A stretch of DNA of 64,000 nt, taken from positions 248,001 through 312,000 of the forward strand of contig NZ_LMVM01000001.1 in assembly GCF_002287175.1 (NCBI RefSeq), in the 5' to 3' direction. The notes beneath the pieces are model-generated. The model was given only the letters and a program-made list of their open reading frames with translations, made no database searches and was not told where the DNA came from. Shown in pieces: positions 51,826 to 61,350 of the stretch (position 1 is its first letter; the number at the start of each line of letters is the position of its first letter). This DNA is from Methanobacterium bryantii. Its GTDB lineage: Archaea > Methanobacteriota > Methanobacteria > Methanobacteriales > Methanobacteriaceae. A program made the position numbers and the translations under genes.

Positions 51826-53199
51826 ATGACAAATCAACTAGATCTCGATTTATTTGAGAGAATACTCAATAAAATAGAAAATAAAGTGGATTATGCTGAT
51901 ATAAGAGTCAGTGATAGTCAAAATACAGCTATTACTATGAAAGATGGTAAAGTTCAGGAGATAAGATCCGGGTCTGATTTTGGAACTGTTATCAGGGTTT
52001 TGAAAAATGGGGCATGGGGTTCGGCATTTACAACCGAGCTTTCAAGGATGGATGAAGTCGTAGAAACTGCCCTTAAACTGGTAAAATCATTAAAAAGTGA
52101 TGTGGAACTTGCTGATGTTAAGTCAAAAGTTGACAGTGTCAAATCAAAGGCCCAAATAAAACCTTCCCATGTATCAATCGAGGACAAAAAGGACCTCATG
52201 AATGAAGTCAACCAGGCTGCAACCATCGAAAAAATAGTCAGTACCACTGTAAGTTATGTTGATGCGGAAGGAAAAAGCTTATTTTTAAACACGGAAGGTA
52301 CTTCAATTACAAATGAAGAATCTCGGGTGGCAGTATTTTTAAACGCTGTTGCAGCGGAAGAGGATATGATCCAGTTTGGGCATGGAAGTATTGGGGGGGC
52401 ACGTGGATTTGAAGTGCTTCAAAAGGAAGATATAGAAAAATTCGGGAGAAAAGCAGCGGATAAGGCAGTAAGGCTTTTAAGTGCTAGTAAGCCACCTTCG
52501 GGGAAATTTCCAGTAATATTGGACCCTGAACTTACGGGTGTATTTATCCATGAAGCTGTAGGTCACGCTTCTGAAGCTGATTTAATTTTACAGAATGATT
52601 CAATTCTTAAAGGCAAGATGGGGACTCAAATTGGATCAGAATTGGTTACAATAATAGATGATGCCAGTATGGATGCATTTGGTTATTATCCATACGATGC
52701 AGAGGGTGTAAAAAGCAGTGAAAATGTGCTGGTTAAAAATGGAATGCTTGTATCTCTGTTAAGTTCCAGAGAGTCTGCGGCAAAACTTGGAATTTCATCT
52801 TCAGGAAATGCAAGATCTAGAGTCGGGGATCAGCCAATTGTTAGAATGAGTAATACATACCTTAAACCTGGAGATATGAAATTTGAAGAGTTAATTGAAG
52901 ATATGGCTAATGGAATTTACCTTAAAGGTTCCAGAGGAGGGCAAGTAGATACTGGAAAAGGTATTTTCCAATTCAATGCTGCTGAGTCGTTCATGATAGA
53001 AAATGGAGAAGTAAAAGATCCTTTAAGGGATGTATCTTTATCTGGAAACATCCTGGAAATCCTTAATAAGGTGAACGGTGTTGGAAGCGACTTCAAATTA
53101 AGCATTGGATTCTGCGGAAAAGGAGGTCAAACTGCTCCTGTTGGGGATGGAGGACCTCATGTAAGGGTCAGCGAAGCGACCGTTGGAGGGGCAATGTAA
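51826..53199 (+). CDS. tldD: TldD/PmbA family metallopeptidase
   Basis: This 457-residue protein has the TldD metal motif HEAVGHASEAD (His-Glu-x3-His, about residues 245-250) and the conserved ends YLKGSRGGQVDTGKG, FKLSIGFCGKGGQ and GGPHVRVSEATVGG. TldD with TldE/PmbA forms a protease that trims unfolded or modified peptides. The partner gene is not in the window. GGGAGATATGA precedes the ATG. The AMMECR1 gene follows 46 bp later. Confidence 0.92.
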   Translation: MTNQLDLDLFERILNKIENKVDYADIRVSDSQNTAITMKDGKVQEIRSGSDFGTVIRVLKNGAWGSAFTTELSRMDEVVETALKLVKSLKSDVELADVKSKVDSVKSKAQIKPSHVSIEDKKDLMNEVNQAATIEKIVSTTVSYVDAEGKSLFLNTEGTSITNEESRVAVFLNAVAAEEDMIQFGHGSIGGARGFEVLQKEDIEKFGRKAADKAVRLLSASKPPSGKFPVILDPELTGVFIHEAVGHASEADLILQNDSILKGKMGTQIGSELVTIIDDASMDAFGYYPYDAEGVKSSENVLVKNGMLVSLLSSRESAAKLGISSSGNARSRVGDQPIVRMSNTYLKPGDMKFEELIEDMANGIYLKGSRGGQVDTGKGIFQFNAAESFMIENGEVKDPLRDVSLSGNILEILNKVNGVGSDFKLSIGFCGKGGQTAPVGDGGPHVRVSEATVGGAM

Positions 53200-53245
53200 A
53201 TTAATTTTTTTTCATTTATTTTTCATTTTTTAGGGGGTAAATTTA

Positions 53246-53806
53246 ATGGTATCTGAAGAAGAAGGAAAATTTCTGGTAAAACTTGCAAAGGAGTCTATAA
53301 AAAATTATATAGTCCGTAGAAAAATTATGGATGTACCTGAAGATGTTCCTGATACTTTAAAAGAAGATATGGGTGCATTTGTAACCTTAAATAAGAATGG
53401 AATGCTCAGGGGCTGCATAGGTTATTCAGAACCCGTTAAGCCACTTGTAAATGCTGTAATTGACGTTGCTATATCTGCTGCAGTAAATGATCCTCGTTTT
53501 CCACCGGTAAGCCTTGATGAAATAGATGACCTTGAAATTGAAGTAAGTGTACTTACAAAACCTGAGATTATTGAGGTTGAGAAATCTGAAGAATATCTGG
53601 ATAAGATTGAAATAGGTAAAGATGGTCTTATTATAGAAAGAGGCCCATTCAAAGGGTTGTTACTTCCGCAAGTAGCTGTAGAATGGGGATGGAATGTAGA
53701 GGAGTTCTTATATAATACCTGTACAAAAGCAGGGCTTACTGCAGACTGCTGGCTCTACAATGATGTAAAGATATACAAATTCCACTCTGAAATTTTTCAT
53801 GAATGA
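53246..53806 (+). CDS. AMMECR1 domain protein
   Basis: This 186-residue protein has the AMMECR1 signature LRGCIGY (about residues 53-59). The conserved DPRFPPVSLDEIDDLEIEVSVL and LLPQVAVEWGWNVEEFLYNTCTKAGL follow. The family is found across archaea and eukaryotes and its function is still unclear. GGGGGTAAATTTA precedes the ATG. It may be co-transcribed with tldD. Confidence 0.92.
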   Translation: MVSEEEGKFLVKLAKESIKNYIVRRKIMDVPEDVPDTLKEDMGAFVTLNKNGMLRGCIGYSEPVKPLVNAVIDVAISAAVNDPRFPPVSLDEIDDLEIEVSVLTKPEIIEVEKSEEYLDKIEIGKDGLIIERGPFKGLLLPQVAVEWGWNVEEFLYNTCTKAGLTADCWLYNDVKIYKFHSEIFHE

Positions 53807-54168
53807 ATATGAGATTGGAATTTTTTTTAATTACTTAAATTTGTTAATTGTATTTATCTAACGTTTTAAATTCCATTCCGTGAATGGATGGATATAAGAT
53901 TTAATTCAGATGTTATGTATTAGGGTTAACTATCCTCAGTTTTAATTCCATTTTGAAATTTTTTAATCACTTATATTTGTATACGATGTGTCTGTCTAAG
54001 GAGATTTATAGCTCCCTTTGTAAATTCAATGGGTAATCTGAAAAGTAATCAAGATCTTTTATTTGATAGTTATTAATGCGCTATTTATAAGGCTGTTAAT
54101 TTTTTTTAATATACTAAAAAATTCTTTTTAATCCCTTTAAACTAAAGTAAAGTTTTAATTCTTTTTAA
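53807..54168. repeat. Convergent gap containing one isolated hairpin of the triloop family
   Basis: TCCATTC-CGT-GAATGGA at 53872-53888 has 7-bp arms and a 3-nt loop closed by C-G, like the members at 33251-33637. Otherwise the 362-bp gap between AMMECR1 and the hemerythrin gene is AT-rich and shows no gene. Confidence 0.55.
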
Positions 54169-54597
54169 TTAAGGCGGAAGATTCTCTGACTTCAGCTCGT
54201 TGTATAAATGGAGTATATCCTCTTCTGCTTCCTCACTTAAAACCTTAGATGCTTTATCAAAAAGTCCATTTTCCTTTTCTTCGATCTCCATGTGATGAAC
54301 CACAAGATCATTCAGCCGCCTTAAGCTGTCTGCCCATTCACGGTCTTCTTCATTCATATTTTTCATTCTTGCCATTGTTCTGAATGCTTCTTCATTTTCT
54401 CTTTTGGTTTCATTTACCAATTCTTCATCGATAAAGTCCATTGCAGGATAAAGAAACTGTTCTTCACCAAGCATGTTAGCTTCCAGTTCTTTCTGGGCTT
54501 CAGGATACTTTGAGGTATCTCTTAAGGTTTCATTAAACAATTTTTTAATATGGGCATGATCCTTCTTAAAAACTTTGTAAACATCTCCTTTTGACAA
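54169..54597 (-). CDS. Hemerythrin-like (HHE) domain protein
   Basis: This 142-residue four-helix protein has iron-ligand-type residues: DHAHIKKLF (about residues 12-20), EEQFLYPAMD (Glu, about 46-55), LVVHHMEIEEKENGLFDKA (His and Glu, about 96-114). Such proteins bind a di-iron centre and often sense or remove oxygen or NO. The start is TTG with AGGAGGTATTCAA upstream. It is a single gene. Confidence 0.85.
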   Translation of the reverse strand: MSKGDVYKVFKKDHAHIKKLFNETLRDTSKYPEAQKELEANMLGEEQFLYPAMDFIDEELVNETKRENEEAFRTMARMKNMNEEDREWADSLRRLNDLVVHHMEIEEKENGLFDKASKVLSEEAEEDILHLYNELKSENLPP

Positions 54598-55129
54598 TTG
54601 AATACCTCCTGTGTTTAATCATATTATGTTTTTGAAAGTTAATAAATTTATTCAAATAGTTAATAAAACTGGGTTGATTTCATATATAATCGAAACTCAT
54701 GTTTGAGAAGAATTCAAGATTCAGTGAGTTCTAATAACTCCCTTTTAACGCTCATATCTATGATCATGTGTAGAAATAGTACTGTACATTAAATTGCAAT
54801 ATTGATTAATTAAGTTGAAATTGTTCAGACAAGTTTAATTCATTTAATCAAGAATTTTACATAAATTTAAATAGTCACATTTGCACAACATTCAATTCAT
54901 GAGCGTTTGAAAATAAATAAAAACTTGTTTAAAGCTACAACTTTATATATCTCAAATATATATCTAAATTAGAAAAAAAGTGATTTATAAATAAATACTT
55001 GTTTTATGAAATTCAATATCATATTATGAAAATACTGGAGTCTTGAAAAAAGATTTCAAATCCCTTAAAATATTGATTTTTATCATACTTTTTGCTTAAC
55101 AAGTTAATTAAAGGAATTAAAGTGATTAT
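54598..55129. other. Divergent gap upstream of the NOG1 gene
   Basis: The 532-bp region has overlapping TATA-like sequences (CTTTATATATCTCAAATATATATCTAA, broken as TTTATATATC at 54942 and AATATATATC at 54956). No RNA gene or ORF is apparent. Confidence 0.35.
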
Positions 55130-56131
55130 ATGTTTATACCAACAGTACCAACGCCTGATGAAATCTTAGATAAAAGCTTTAGAAGGGCCAAAAAAGCAGC
55201 CGATAAGGTAAGGACATCCAAGGTCCCCCGTTATCAAATGGCGAAAAAAACAGAAGAGGCCAGAATAAAAACAGCCTGTCAAGTTACAAAAGATACATTA
55301 AATAATTTACTGGATAAGACACCGCAGGTGGAACAAATGCACATGTTTTACCAGGACTATATCGATGTTATGGTTGGTGTAGATGACCTTAAAAAGTCTC
55401 TTGGGGCTTTAAACTGGGCAGTAGGTATTGTATCCAAGATTGAAAATGAATATGTGTTTAAAGTAAGAAGGTCAAAGTCTGAAAATGCAGCAAATGTTAG
55501 ACGGGCTGCATTCGGTAGAATTGCATCTGTGATGCGTCAAATAAAAGAGGAACTTGACTTCTTAGATTTTGTAAAAGGGAAACTTCGGAATATGCCTACC
55601 ATAGATTTTGAAGCATTCACACTGGTTATAGCAGGGTTCCCAAATGTTGGAAAATCTACACTGCTTCGCCAGATCACTCCTGCCGAGCCAAAAGTTGCAA
55701 ACTATCCTTTTACAACCCATGGGATTCAAATAGGGCACTTTGAGAAAAGATGGAAAAAATACCAGATAATAGATACACCCGGACTTCTTGACAGGCCTAT
55801 AAGGGACATGAACAATATTGAACTCCGCGCTATGGTTGCACTGGAACATTTAGCTGACGTCATTTTATATATTTTCGACGCATCTGAAACATCTGGTTAT
55901 CCACTCGATGCTCAGATGAGGTTATATGAAGAAATAAAACATGTTTTTGACACTCCAATAATAAGTGTTTTTAACAAAATGGATTTGGTAGAAAATAATA
56001 AGTATTTAGATGAATATATTAGTAAACTGAATGAACCTCTAATGATTTCAGCATCAGAAGGTTCTGGCGTGGATTTAATAATTGAAGAGCTGGAGGAATT
56101 TAATGGTGGAAAAAAAGGAAATAAAGACTAA
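55130..56131 (+). CDS. NOG1-type GTPase, ribosome assembly
   Basis: This 333-residue archaeal NOG1 homologue has an N-terminal helical domain (about residues 1-160). It is followed by a GTPase domain with G1 GFPNVGKST (about residues 169-177), G2 in YPFTTHG, G3 DTPGLLDRP and G4 NKMDL. NOG1 acts in large ribosomal subunit maturation. Its last codons overlap the following Hsp20 gene by 29 bp. Confidence 0.92.
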   Translation: MFIPTVPTPDEILDKSFRRAKKAADKVRTSKVPRYQMAKKTEEARIKTACQVTKDTLNNLLDKTPQVEQMHMFYQDYIDVMVGVDDLKKSLGALNWAVGIVSKIENEYVFKVRRSKSENAANVRRAAFGRIASVMRQIKEELDFLDFVKGKLRNMPTIDFEAFTLVIAGFPNVGKSTLLRQITPAEPKVANYPFTTHGIQIGHFEKRWKKYQIIDTPGLLDRPIRDMNNIELRAMVALEHLADVILYIFDASETSGYPLDAQMRLYEEIKHVFDTPIISVFNKMDLVENNKYLDEYISKLNEPLMISASEGSGVDLIIEELEEFNGGKKGNKD

Positions 56132-56723
56132 AAAAGAATTAGAAATGGAAAAAGCTGAAAAAGATGTTCCAGTGTCAAAATCAACTGAACCTGAAGAAGT
56201 TAAAGTGGAAGAAGTAGAAAAACTTCCAGATGAACCTCAAGTAGAAACCGAACCTGAATCAGAAAGAAAATCAGAATGGGAAGCCAGGGCAGAAAGAGGA
56301 AGAGGAGCTGCACAGAAGTTTTTTGATGATATGATAGGTACATTCCGCGAAAGAGGGGGAGACTTTGAGAAAGCTCTATCTGAATATACGGCATCTGCTC
56401 CGAGTAAACTAGCGACTGATGTAATAGAAACTGATGGCAATATAATTGTTAAAGCAGATATTCCTGGTGTTAAAAAAGAAGATATAGTCATTGACTTAAC
56501 AGATGACTCAATAGAAATCTTTGCAAAATTTGAAGAAGAAACAGAAGAGGAAGGTAAAAACTTCATCAAAAAAGAAAGAAGATATGGTGAAGCAAGAAGA
56601 TCTTTAATACTGCCAGAAGCAGTTAAGGTCAAAGAAGCATCAGCTAAATTTGATAATGGTGTCTTAACAGTAACACTTCCTAAATTAGAAGAAAAAAAGA
56701 GATTCCAGGTAAAAGTTGACTAA
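56103..56723 (+). CDS. Hsp20/alpha-crystallin family protein with long charged N-terminus
   Basis: This 206-residue protein has a first half rich in Glu, Lys and Pro (EVKVEEVEKLPDEPQVETEPE). An alpha-crystallin domain follows (about residues 105-206) with IIVKADIPGVKKEDIVIDL and KFDNGVLTVTLPK. ATG 56103 lies 9 nt after GGAGG and overlaps the NOG1 gene end; an upstream ATG in the frame lies inside NOG1 with no ribosome site. It is a chaperone holding unfolded proteins. Confidence 0.88.
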   Translation: MVEKKEIKTKKELEMEKAEKDVPVSKSTEPEEVKVEEVEKLPDEPQVETEPESERKSEWEARAERGRGAAQKFFDDMIGTFRERGGDFEKALSEYTASAPSKLATDVIETDGNIIVKADIPGVKKEDIVIDLTDDSIEIFAKFEEETEEEGKNFIKKERRYGEARRSLILPEAVKVKEASAKFDNGVLTVTLPKLEEKKRFQVKVD

Positions 56724-56852
56724 ATATACCTGTAATTTCATTTTAAAATTTTTACTTTATTTTAAATAGATCATGAATTCATGACCATTTATTCATTTTT
56801 AAACAGATATTTGATGAGTATGTCATAGTTTGAATTAAATGGAGGAAATATA

Positions 56853-57287
56853 ATGAATGGAAGGCCTAAAAGGAGAACTTCGATTGATAAGATAATAGAT
56901 GATGCTATGGATTATATCAATGATGTAAGCGACGAAATTGAAAGATCTATTAGCAGTTATACAAGCGCTCCAGAAACTGATTTAATTGAAACTCATGATA
57001 ACATAATAGTCCGCACAAATCTTCCTGGAATTAAAAAAGAAGATATAAAAATAGATTTAACAGAAGAAAAACTTAAAATTAAAGTTTTAGGTTATGAAGA
57101 GACTCCACTGGAAAAAGGGGCTCAAGTAAAATCAAAAGGAAGAAGACACGGCAAAATAAAACGAGCTGTAAGGCTTCCAGAAAAAGTTATAGTAGAAGAA
57201 GCAGCTGCCAAACTTGAAGACGGTGTTTTAACTGTTACTATGCCTAAAGCAGAGAAAAAAGTAAGGCATGAAGTGCCTATTCACTAA
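56853..57287 (+). CDS. Hsp20/alpha-crystallin family protein
   Basis: This 144-residue small heat shock protein has a short polar N-terminus and an alpha-crystallin domain (about residues 40-144), with IIVRTNLPGIKKEDIKIDL and KLEDGVLTVTMPKAEKK. It is a shorter paralogue of the preceding gene. ATGGAGGAAATATA precedes the ATG. A perfect palindrome TCATGAATTCATGA lies at 56771-56784 in the gap between them. Confidence 0.9.
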   Translation: MNGRPKRRTSIDKIIDDAMDYINDVSDEIERSISSYTSAPETDLIETHDNIIVRTNLPGIKKEDIKIDLTEEKLKIKVLGYEETPLEKGAQVKSKGRRHGKIKRAVRLPEKVIVEEAAAKLEDGVLTVTMPKAEKKVRHEVPIH

Positions 57288-57469
57288 TTCTTTTCTCTTT
57301 TTAATAGGTACTGAACAGCTTATTTTTCACTTAATAAACTTAAACTGCTTTTGATATGGCTAGAATTTAAAAATATAAGAAGTTTACTTTATTAATGGTA
57401 AATAATTAAATATCCGAAATGTATTAAGTTTAAAAAGTTATTTTATTTACTATAAAAATAAGAAGAAGG

Positions 57470-58492
57470 TTAATATCTAACCTTCCCAATGTGCCTTGTA
57501 GCCCCTGGATCTTCGTTATTAATGTCTGCAAGATAGTAAATAAACCATTCAAGTGGAATTACAAGGGAAAAAGGCGACATTAAATGGTTCATATCTGAAT
57601 AATCTTTCATATTGTAAACGAGTGATTTGGTTCCCAGTTTTTCACAAAATTCAATGGAACGCGTGGTCATGTCATCTCCAGGATAATCTGCATTTAAAAA
57701 CACGATTGGAACATCTTTTTCAGCACGTTCAATTAATCCGTGTCTAAATTCTCCAGAATATAGGGGACACGCATGTTTTAAAGCTCCTTCCATGAACATG
57801 GTCATTGCAAGTTTGTATGCAAGCCCATAATTCGGCCCGCTTCCCATGCAGTAGAATATGTCTTCATCTTTAAATTTTAGAGCAATCTCTTTGCCTTCAT
57901 TTTCTGTTTTTTTAATCAGGTCTTCAGTTGCAGATGGAAGTTTTTCGATATTTCCTAAAACTTCTTTTTTTATTTTATGGGCATCATCATCTTTGAAATC
58001 ATTCATGCTGAATAGAATTTCATACAGGCTCATAAGTTGAGTTACATAAGTTTTAGTTCCAAGTATTGCACTCTCTCGCCCACCTCTTGTAATCACAGTG
58101 TCATCAGCTTCTTTAATCATTGTGCACTGGTTTTCATTGGTTATTGCTACTGTGTAAATGCCTTTTTGCTGTGACCTCCTAAGAGCAGCGACAGTATCTG
58201 CAGTTTCTCCTGATTGGGAAGTTAAAAGAGCTCCAGCATTCTCATTTTCAATTTTCTTATTGTAAAAGAATTCATATCCTGTGTAAACTTCTATATTTTT
58301 ATCTGATATGAAATCAAGCGCGCTTTTTGCAGAATAGCATGTTGAAAGTGAACTACCGCATCCTAAAAGATATACTTTATCAAATTCTTCAAACTTTTCT
58401 GCAATCTCTTTCATATGTGATTTTTCTTCACTTAAAGTATCTTTCAGGGATCTCGGCTGTTCTATAATTTCATCATACATTTTATACTTCAT
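57470..58492 (-). CDS. SIS domain protein (GlmS isomerase-like / sugar-phosphate deaminase type)
   Basis: This 340-residue protein has two SIS domains and no glutaminase domain. LLGCGSSLSTCYSA (about residues 43-56) and LLTSQSGETADTVAALRRS (about residues 89-107) mark the first; MGSGPNYGLAYKLAMTMFMEG and EFRHGLIERAEKDVPIVFL the second. GPGATRHIGKVRY-like end residues match GlmS-type isomerases, with the C-terminal lysine region present in altered form. It probably acts on an amino-sugar phosphate. GGGAAAATA precedes the ATG. Confidence 0.82.
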   Translation of the reverse strand: MKYKMYDEIIEQPRSLKDTLSEEKSHMKEIAEKFEEFDKVYLLGCGSSLSTCYSAKSALDFISDKNIEVYTGYEFFYNKKIENENAGALLTSQSGETADTVAALRRSQQKGIYTVAITNENQCTMIKEADDTVITRGGRESAILGTKTYVTQLMSLYEILFSMNDFKDDDAHKIKKEVLGNIEKLPSATEDLIKKTENEGKEIALKFKDEDIFYCMGSGPNYGLAYKLAMTMFMEGALKHACPLYSGEFRHGLIERAEKDVPIVFLNADYPGDDMTTRSIEFCEKLGTKSLVYNMKDYSDMNHLMSPFSLVIPLEWFIYYLADINNEDPGATRHIGKVRY

Positions 58493-58728
58493 TATTTTCC
58501 CTCAACCTTAATTTTCATGCCATAAATTCATTTTTAAGATTTTAATTTGGCGTAATATTGATCAATTCTTTGATTTTAAATATTCAGGGATTCACCTTAA
58601 TACTTTCAGAATTTTATAGTATAATTACTTTACTTTATTCGTTCACATAAACTTTTTTTCTAAAATGCTTCATCGAAAACTCACTTTAATGGATATATGC
58701 AATTAAAGATTTACATTAACTGCATTGT

Positions 58729-59769
58729 TTAAACATTGGTTAATTTCTCAATTTTTTCCATGTATCGAGTATAGGTTTCATCCAGACTTTCTCTAATAAC
58801 CCTAGTATTTGCAGTTGTCCCTATAAAACTGGACTCAAATTTAAACCGGGGTACAAGGTGGACATGGATATGTTGTATACGTTGTCCTGCCACTTCACCA
58901 AGGTTAATTCCTATATTTATCCCATCTGGATGTATAACCTCTTTTATAAGCGTTTCTGCTTTTTTTACAGTGTTAAATAAATTTTTAAGAGATTCTGGAT
59001 TTAATTCATTCAAATCGGTGTAATGCTTTGTTGGAATAACAAGGAGATGTCCTGTTGTATAAGGAGCTATATTTAAAACTACCATATCTTCTCCATCATT
59101 GTAAAGCACATGTTTTGAAACTTCTGGATCACCTTTTGCCATTGCACAGAAGATACATGATATATCTGAACTTTTTGGATCTGATTTTTCGGCAGGAGGG
59201 GTAAAAATTACTTTATAACCTTCTTTAGTATTGAAAAGTCTCGCGATGCACGCTGCCATTTTGGCAACATCTACTGCACTGGTACCAATTAAAGTAATTG
59301 AAGGCTCTTTTCCCCAAGCACCTTTGTGATATATAATGTCTGGAATATCTCCAATTCTTTTAACGGCAGTCTCAACACCCCATGGGATGGTACCGCCTTC
59401 TACTTGCCTCACGTCTTCAGGTTCATCATTTCTATCATAAAATGAGACTTTAAGCCCTAATTTTTCACTTATTTCAATTATTTTGGGGCTATATTTAATA
59501 TTCATGGCACTTCTCTTTGAAGAATCATGTTTCATCATGCTTAATACTAATCTGGCCATGTGTGAAGATACTCCGAATTCTGGTTCTACGAAAGCTTTTG
59601 GTTTACCATGTACTATTGTTATCCTTCCTGGAATTCCTGCCACGTCATTTACATCTTTTGCGTTCTCTTTTGCCATTACAATATTACTTCGTACCTCTGG
59701 AATAAATGCAGCTAATTCTTCAGAGTTTTGTATAATTTCAACGGCTTTTTTCAGATTCTCTATTTCCAT
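58729..59769 (-). CDS. ThiN-like domain fused to a HIT domain
   Basis: Residues about 1-185 read as ThiN/ThiDN, the archaeal thiamine-phosphate synthase: IPEVRSNIVMAKENAKDVND, VAGIPGRITIVHGKPKAFV, FGVSSHMARLVLSMMKHD, AMNIKYSPKI and GGTIPWGVETAVKRIG...DIIYHKGAWGKEPSI. Residues about 205-346 are a HIT-family nucleotide hydrolase/transferase domain with CIFCAMAKGD, LVIPTKHYTDLNEL and the histidine triad IQHIHVHLVPR. Whether thiamine phosphate synthesis and nucleotide handling act together is unknown. No ribosome site is seen, so it may be leaderless. Confidence 0.8.
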   Translation of the reverse strand: MEIENLKKAVEIIQNSEELAAFIPEVRSNIVMAKENAKDVNDVAGIPGRITIVHGKPKAFVEPEFGVSSHMARLVLSMMKHDSSKRSAMNIKYSPKIIEISEKLGLKVSFYDRNDEPEDVRQVEGGTIPWGVETAVKRIGDIPDIIYHKGAWGKEPSITLIGTSAVDVAKMAACIARLFNTKEGYKVIFTPPAEKSDPKSSDISCIFCAMAKGDPEVSKHVLYNDGEDMVVLNIAPYTTGHLLVIPTKHYTDLNELNPESLKNLFNTVKKAETLIKEVIHPDGINIGINLGEVAGQRIQHIHVHLVPRFKFESSFIGTTANTRVIRESLDETYTRYMEKIEKLTNV

Positions 59770-60159
59770 AACTAATTACTATATCTGTAATCAGATATAA
59801 GGATTAGGATTAAAATAAGGAAGGGTACTATCTAGTCTAATAAACTACTTCAATAAAAATGGATTTTCATATTTTTTTTTATATGCGCTCCCGATTAAAG
59901 ACTGATTTTGTTTTAAAGCACATAAATGATCTAATGCATAAATAAATGGCTGAAAGTATGTATATGGTGCTATTATTGAAATTTATACCTTATGACTTTA
60001 TATAATTAGTCCTAATAGAGTTTTATATCTGTATATTGTTATTATAAACCTTTTTTTTATAAATTAAAAACATAATATTTATATATTTATGATTTAAATA
60101 CATTATACATGCCTAAAATTTCCATAGGTTAAATTATCTTTGGATAGGGAGGGGATAAG
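59770..60159. other. Divergent gap upstream of the secreted glycosidase-like gene
   Basis: The 390-bp AT-rich gap contains a TATA-like TTTATATA at 60078-60085 suited to the following gene, and GGGAGGGG at 60147-60154 as its ribosome site. No ORF or RNA is evident. Confidence 0.4.
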
Positions 60160-61350
60160 ATTAAGCAACACGTGTTGCTTGTAGTATTGATATTTGGCAT
60201 TGTATTGATGGGTTTAGGTGCTGTTAGTGCTGTTGATTCTGCCACAATGAACGGCACGTCCAATGCAACATTGAATAAAACATTAAATAATTCTGTCCAC
60301 GCTACATCATCTAATGTATCTAAAGTGACTAAACAGTCAACAAGTTCAATGAAGGGCTACTGGATGTTTTCGTCATCAGCTGCAAAGTTAAATTCAAATT
60401 CAGCAGCCGCTCTTAAAAAAAAGGGAATTACGGATGTATTTGTTTGTACAAGGGACACTAGTGGAAAATATCATTACAGTGAATTAAATAATGCTATAAG
60501 TCAGTTAAAGAAGTATGGAATAAAAGTCCATGCGTGGATAGTTTGTTTTAATTATAATGGTCATTTTGTAAACCCTTCAGGGTATTACAGTAAGAAAATG
60601 AAGGTTTACGTAAAAACAAAGAAGTATTGGGGCATTAAATCTAAATACAAAGTTAAAAAGAAGGTATGGTACAAATCAAGATATATATACCGGGGTAAAT
60701 GGCACTATAAATGGAAATATACCTGGAAATATGTAACTAAATATAAAAAAGGTTGGATATATAAGCCGGTTTACAAATATGTGGCAAAAACAGGCTATGA
60801 TACTTCTTACAATAAGAAATTAATAGCTGCAATTAAAAATATCAATGATAATTACGCTGTTTCTGGAATTCACCTGGACTATGTAAGATATTCTGGAGTT
60901 GCCAAATATGGTAATGCAGCATATCAACAGCATGGTGGGGTAAATGCAGCAGTAAATGCAGTAACATCATTCGTTAAAAGTGTCAGAAGTACGGTAACTA
61001 AAGAGCTTTCAGCAGCAGTAATGCCTGAAGGAACAAAAAATGCATATTATTATGGTCAGGACTACGGAAGATTTGCAGATTACGTTGATTTTCTAGTTCC
61101 AATGACTTATCAGGGGAATTATAATGCAAATAATGCATGGATAACTGATAAAATAAAATATATCGTAAGCAATGCAAAAGGAAAACCAGTATATGCAGGT
61201 TTGACAACATACTGTTCTGATTGTAATCTTAAATCGTTGAGTTTAAATGCATTACAACAGGATGTAAATTCTGCAAATGCTGGAGGAGCATCTGGTTTTG
61301 TACTGTTTAGATATGGTTTTGGATGCTCTTACGTACCTGCCTGGACTTGA
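60160..61350 (+). CDS. Secreted glycosidase-like (GHL10/DUF4015-type) barrel protein with Tyr-Lys-rich insert
   Basis: Read from ATT 60160 the protein is 396 residues long. It starts with a signal peptide (IKQHVLLVVLIFGIVLMGLG) and a Thr/Asn/Ser-rich linker. A TIM-barrel-like domain of putative glycosyl hydrolases begins at about residue 65 (GITDVFVC, IKVHAWIVCF, GIHLDYVRYSG with the putative catalytic Asp, VDFLVPMTYQGN, GFVLFRYG). Residues about 142-210 form a Lys/Tyr/Trp-rich insert (VWYKSRYIYRGKWHYKWKY). GGGAGGGG lies 6 nt before the ATT but 18 nt before GTG 60172. Only the ATT start keeps a basic residue in the signal peptide. It is a paralogue of the N-terminal half of the next gene. Confidence 0.72.
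   Translation: MKQHVLLVVLIFGIVLMGLGAVSAVDSATMNGTSNATLNKTLNNSVHATSSNVSKVTKQSTSSMKGYWMFSSSAAKLNSNSAAALKKKGITDVFVCTRDTSGKYHYSELNNAISQLKKYGIKVHAWIVCFNYNGHFVNPSGYYSKKMKVYVKTKKYWGIKSKYKVKKKVWYKSRYIYRGKWHYKWKYTWKYVTKYKKGWIYKPVYKYVAKTGYDTSYNKKLIAAIKNINDNYAVSGIHLDYVRYSGVAKYGNAAYQQHGGVNAAVNAVTSFVKSVRSTVTKELSAAVMPEGTKNAYYYGQDYGRFADYVDFLVPMTYQGNYNANNAWITDKIKYIVSNAKGKPVYAGLTTYCSDCNLKSLSLNALQQDVNSANAGGASGFVLFRYGFGCSYVPAWT

Noticed and set aside
56082..56102. Earlier start for the first Hsp20 gene at ATG 56082
   Set aside because: The ATG lies inside the NOG1 gene without a ribosome site, whereas GGAGG stands before ATG 56103.
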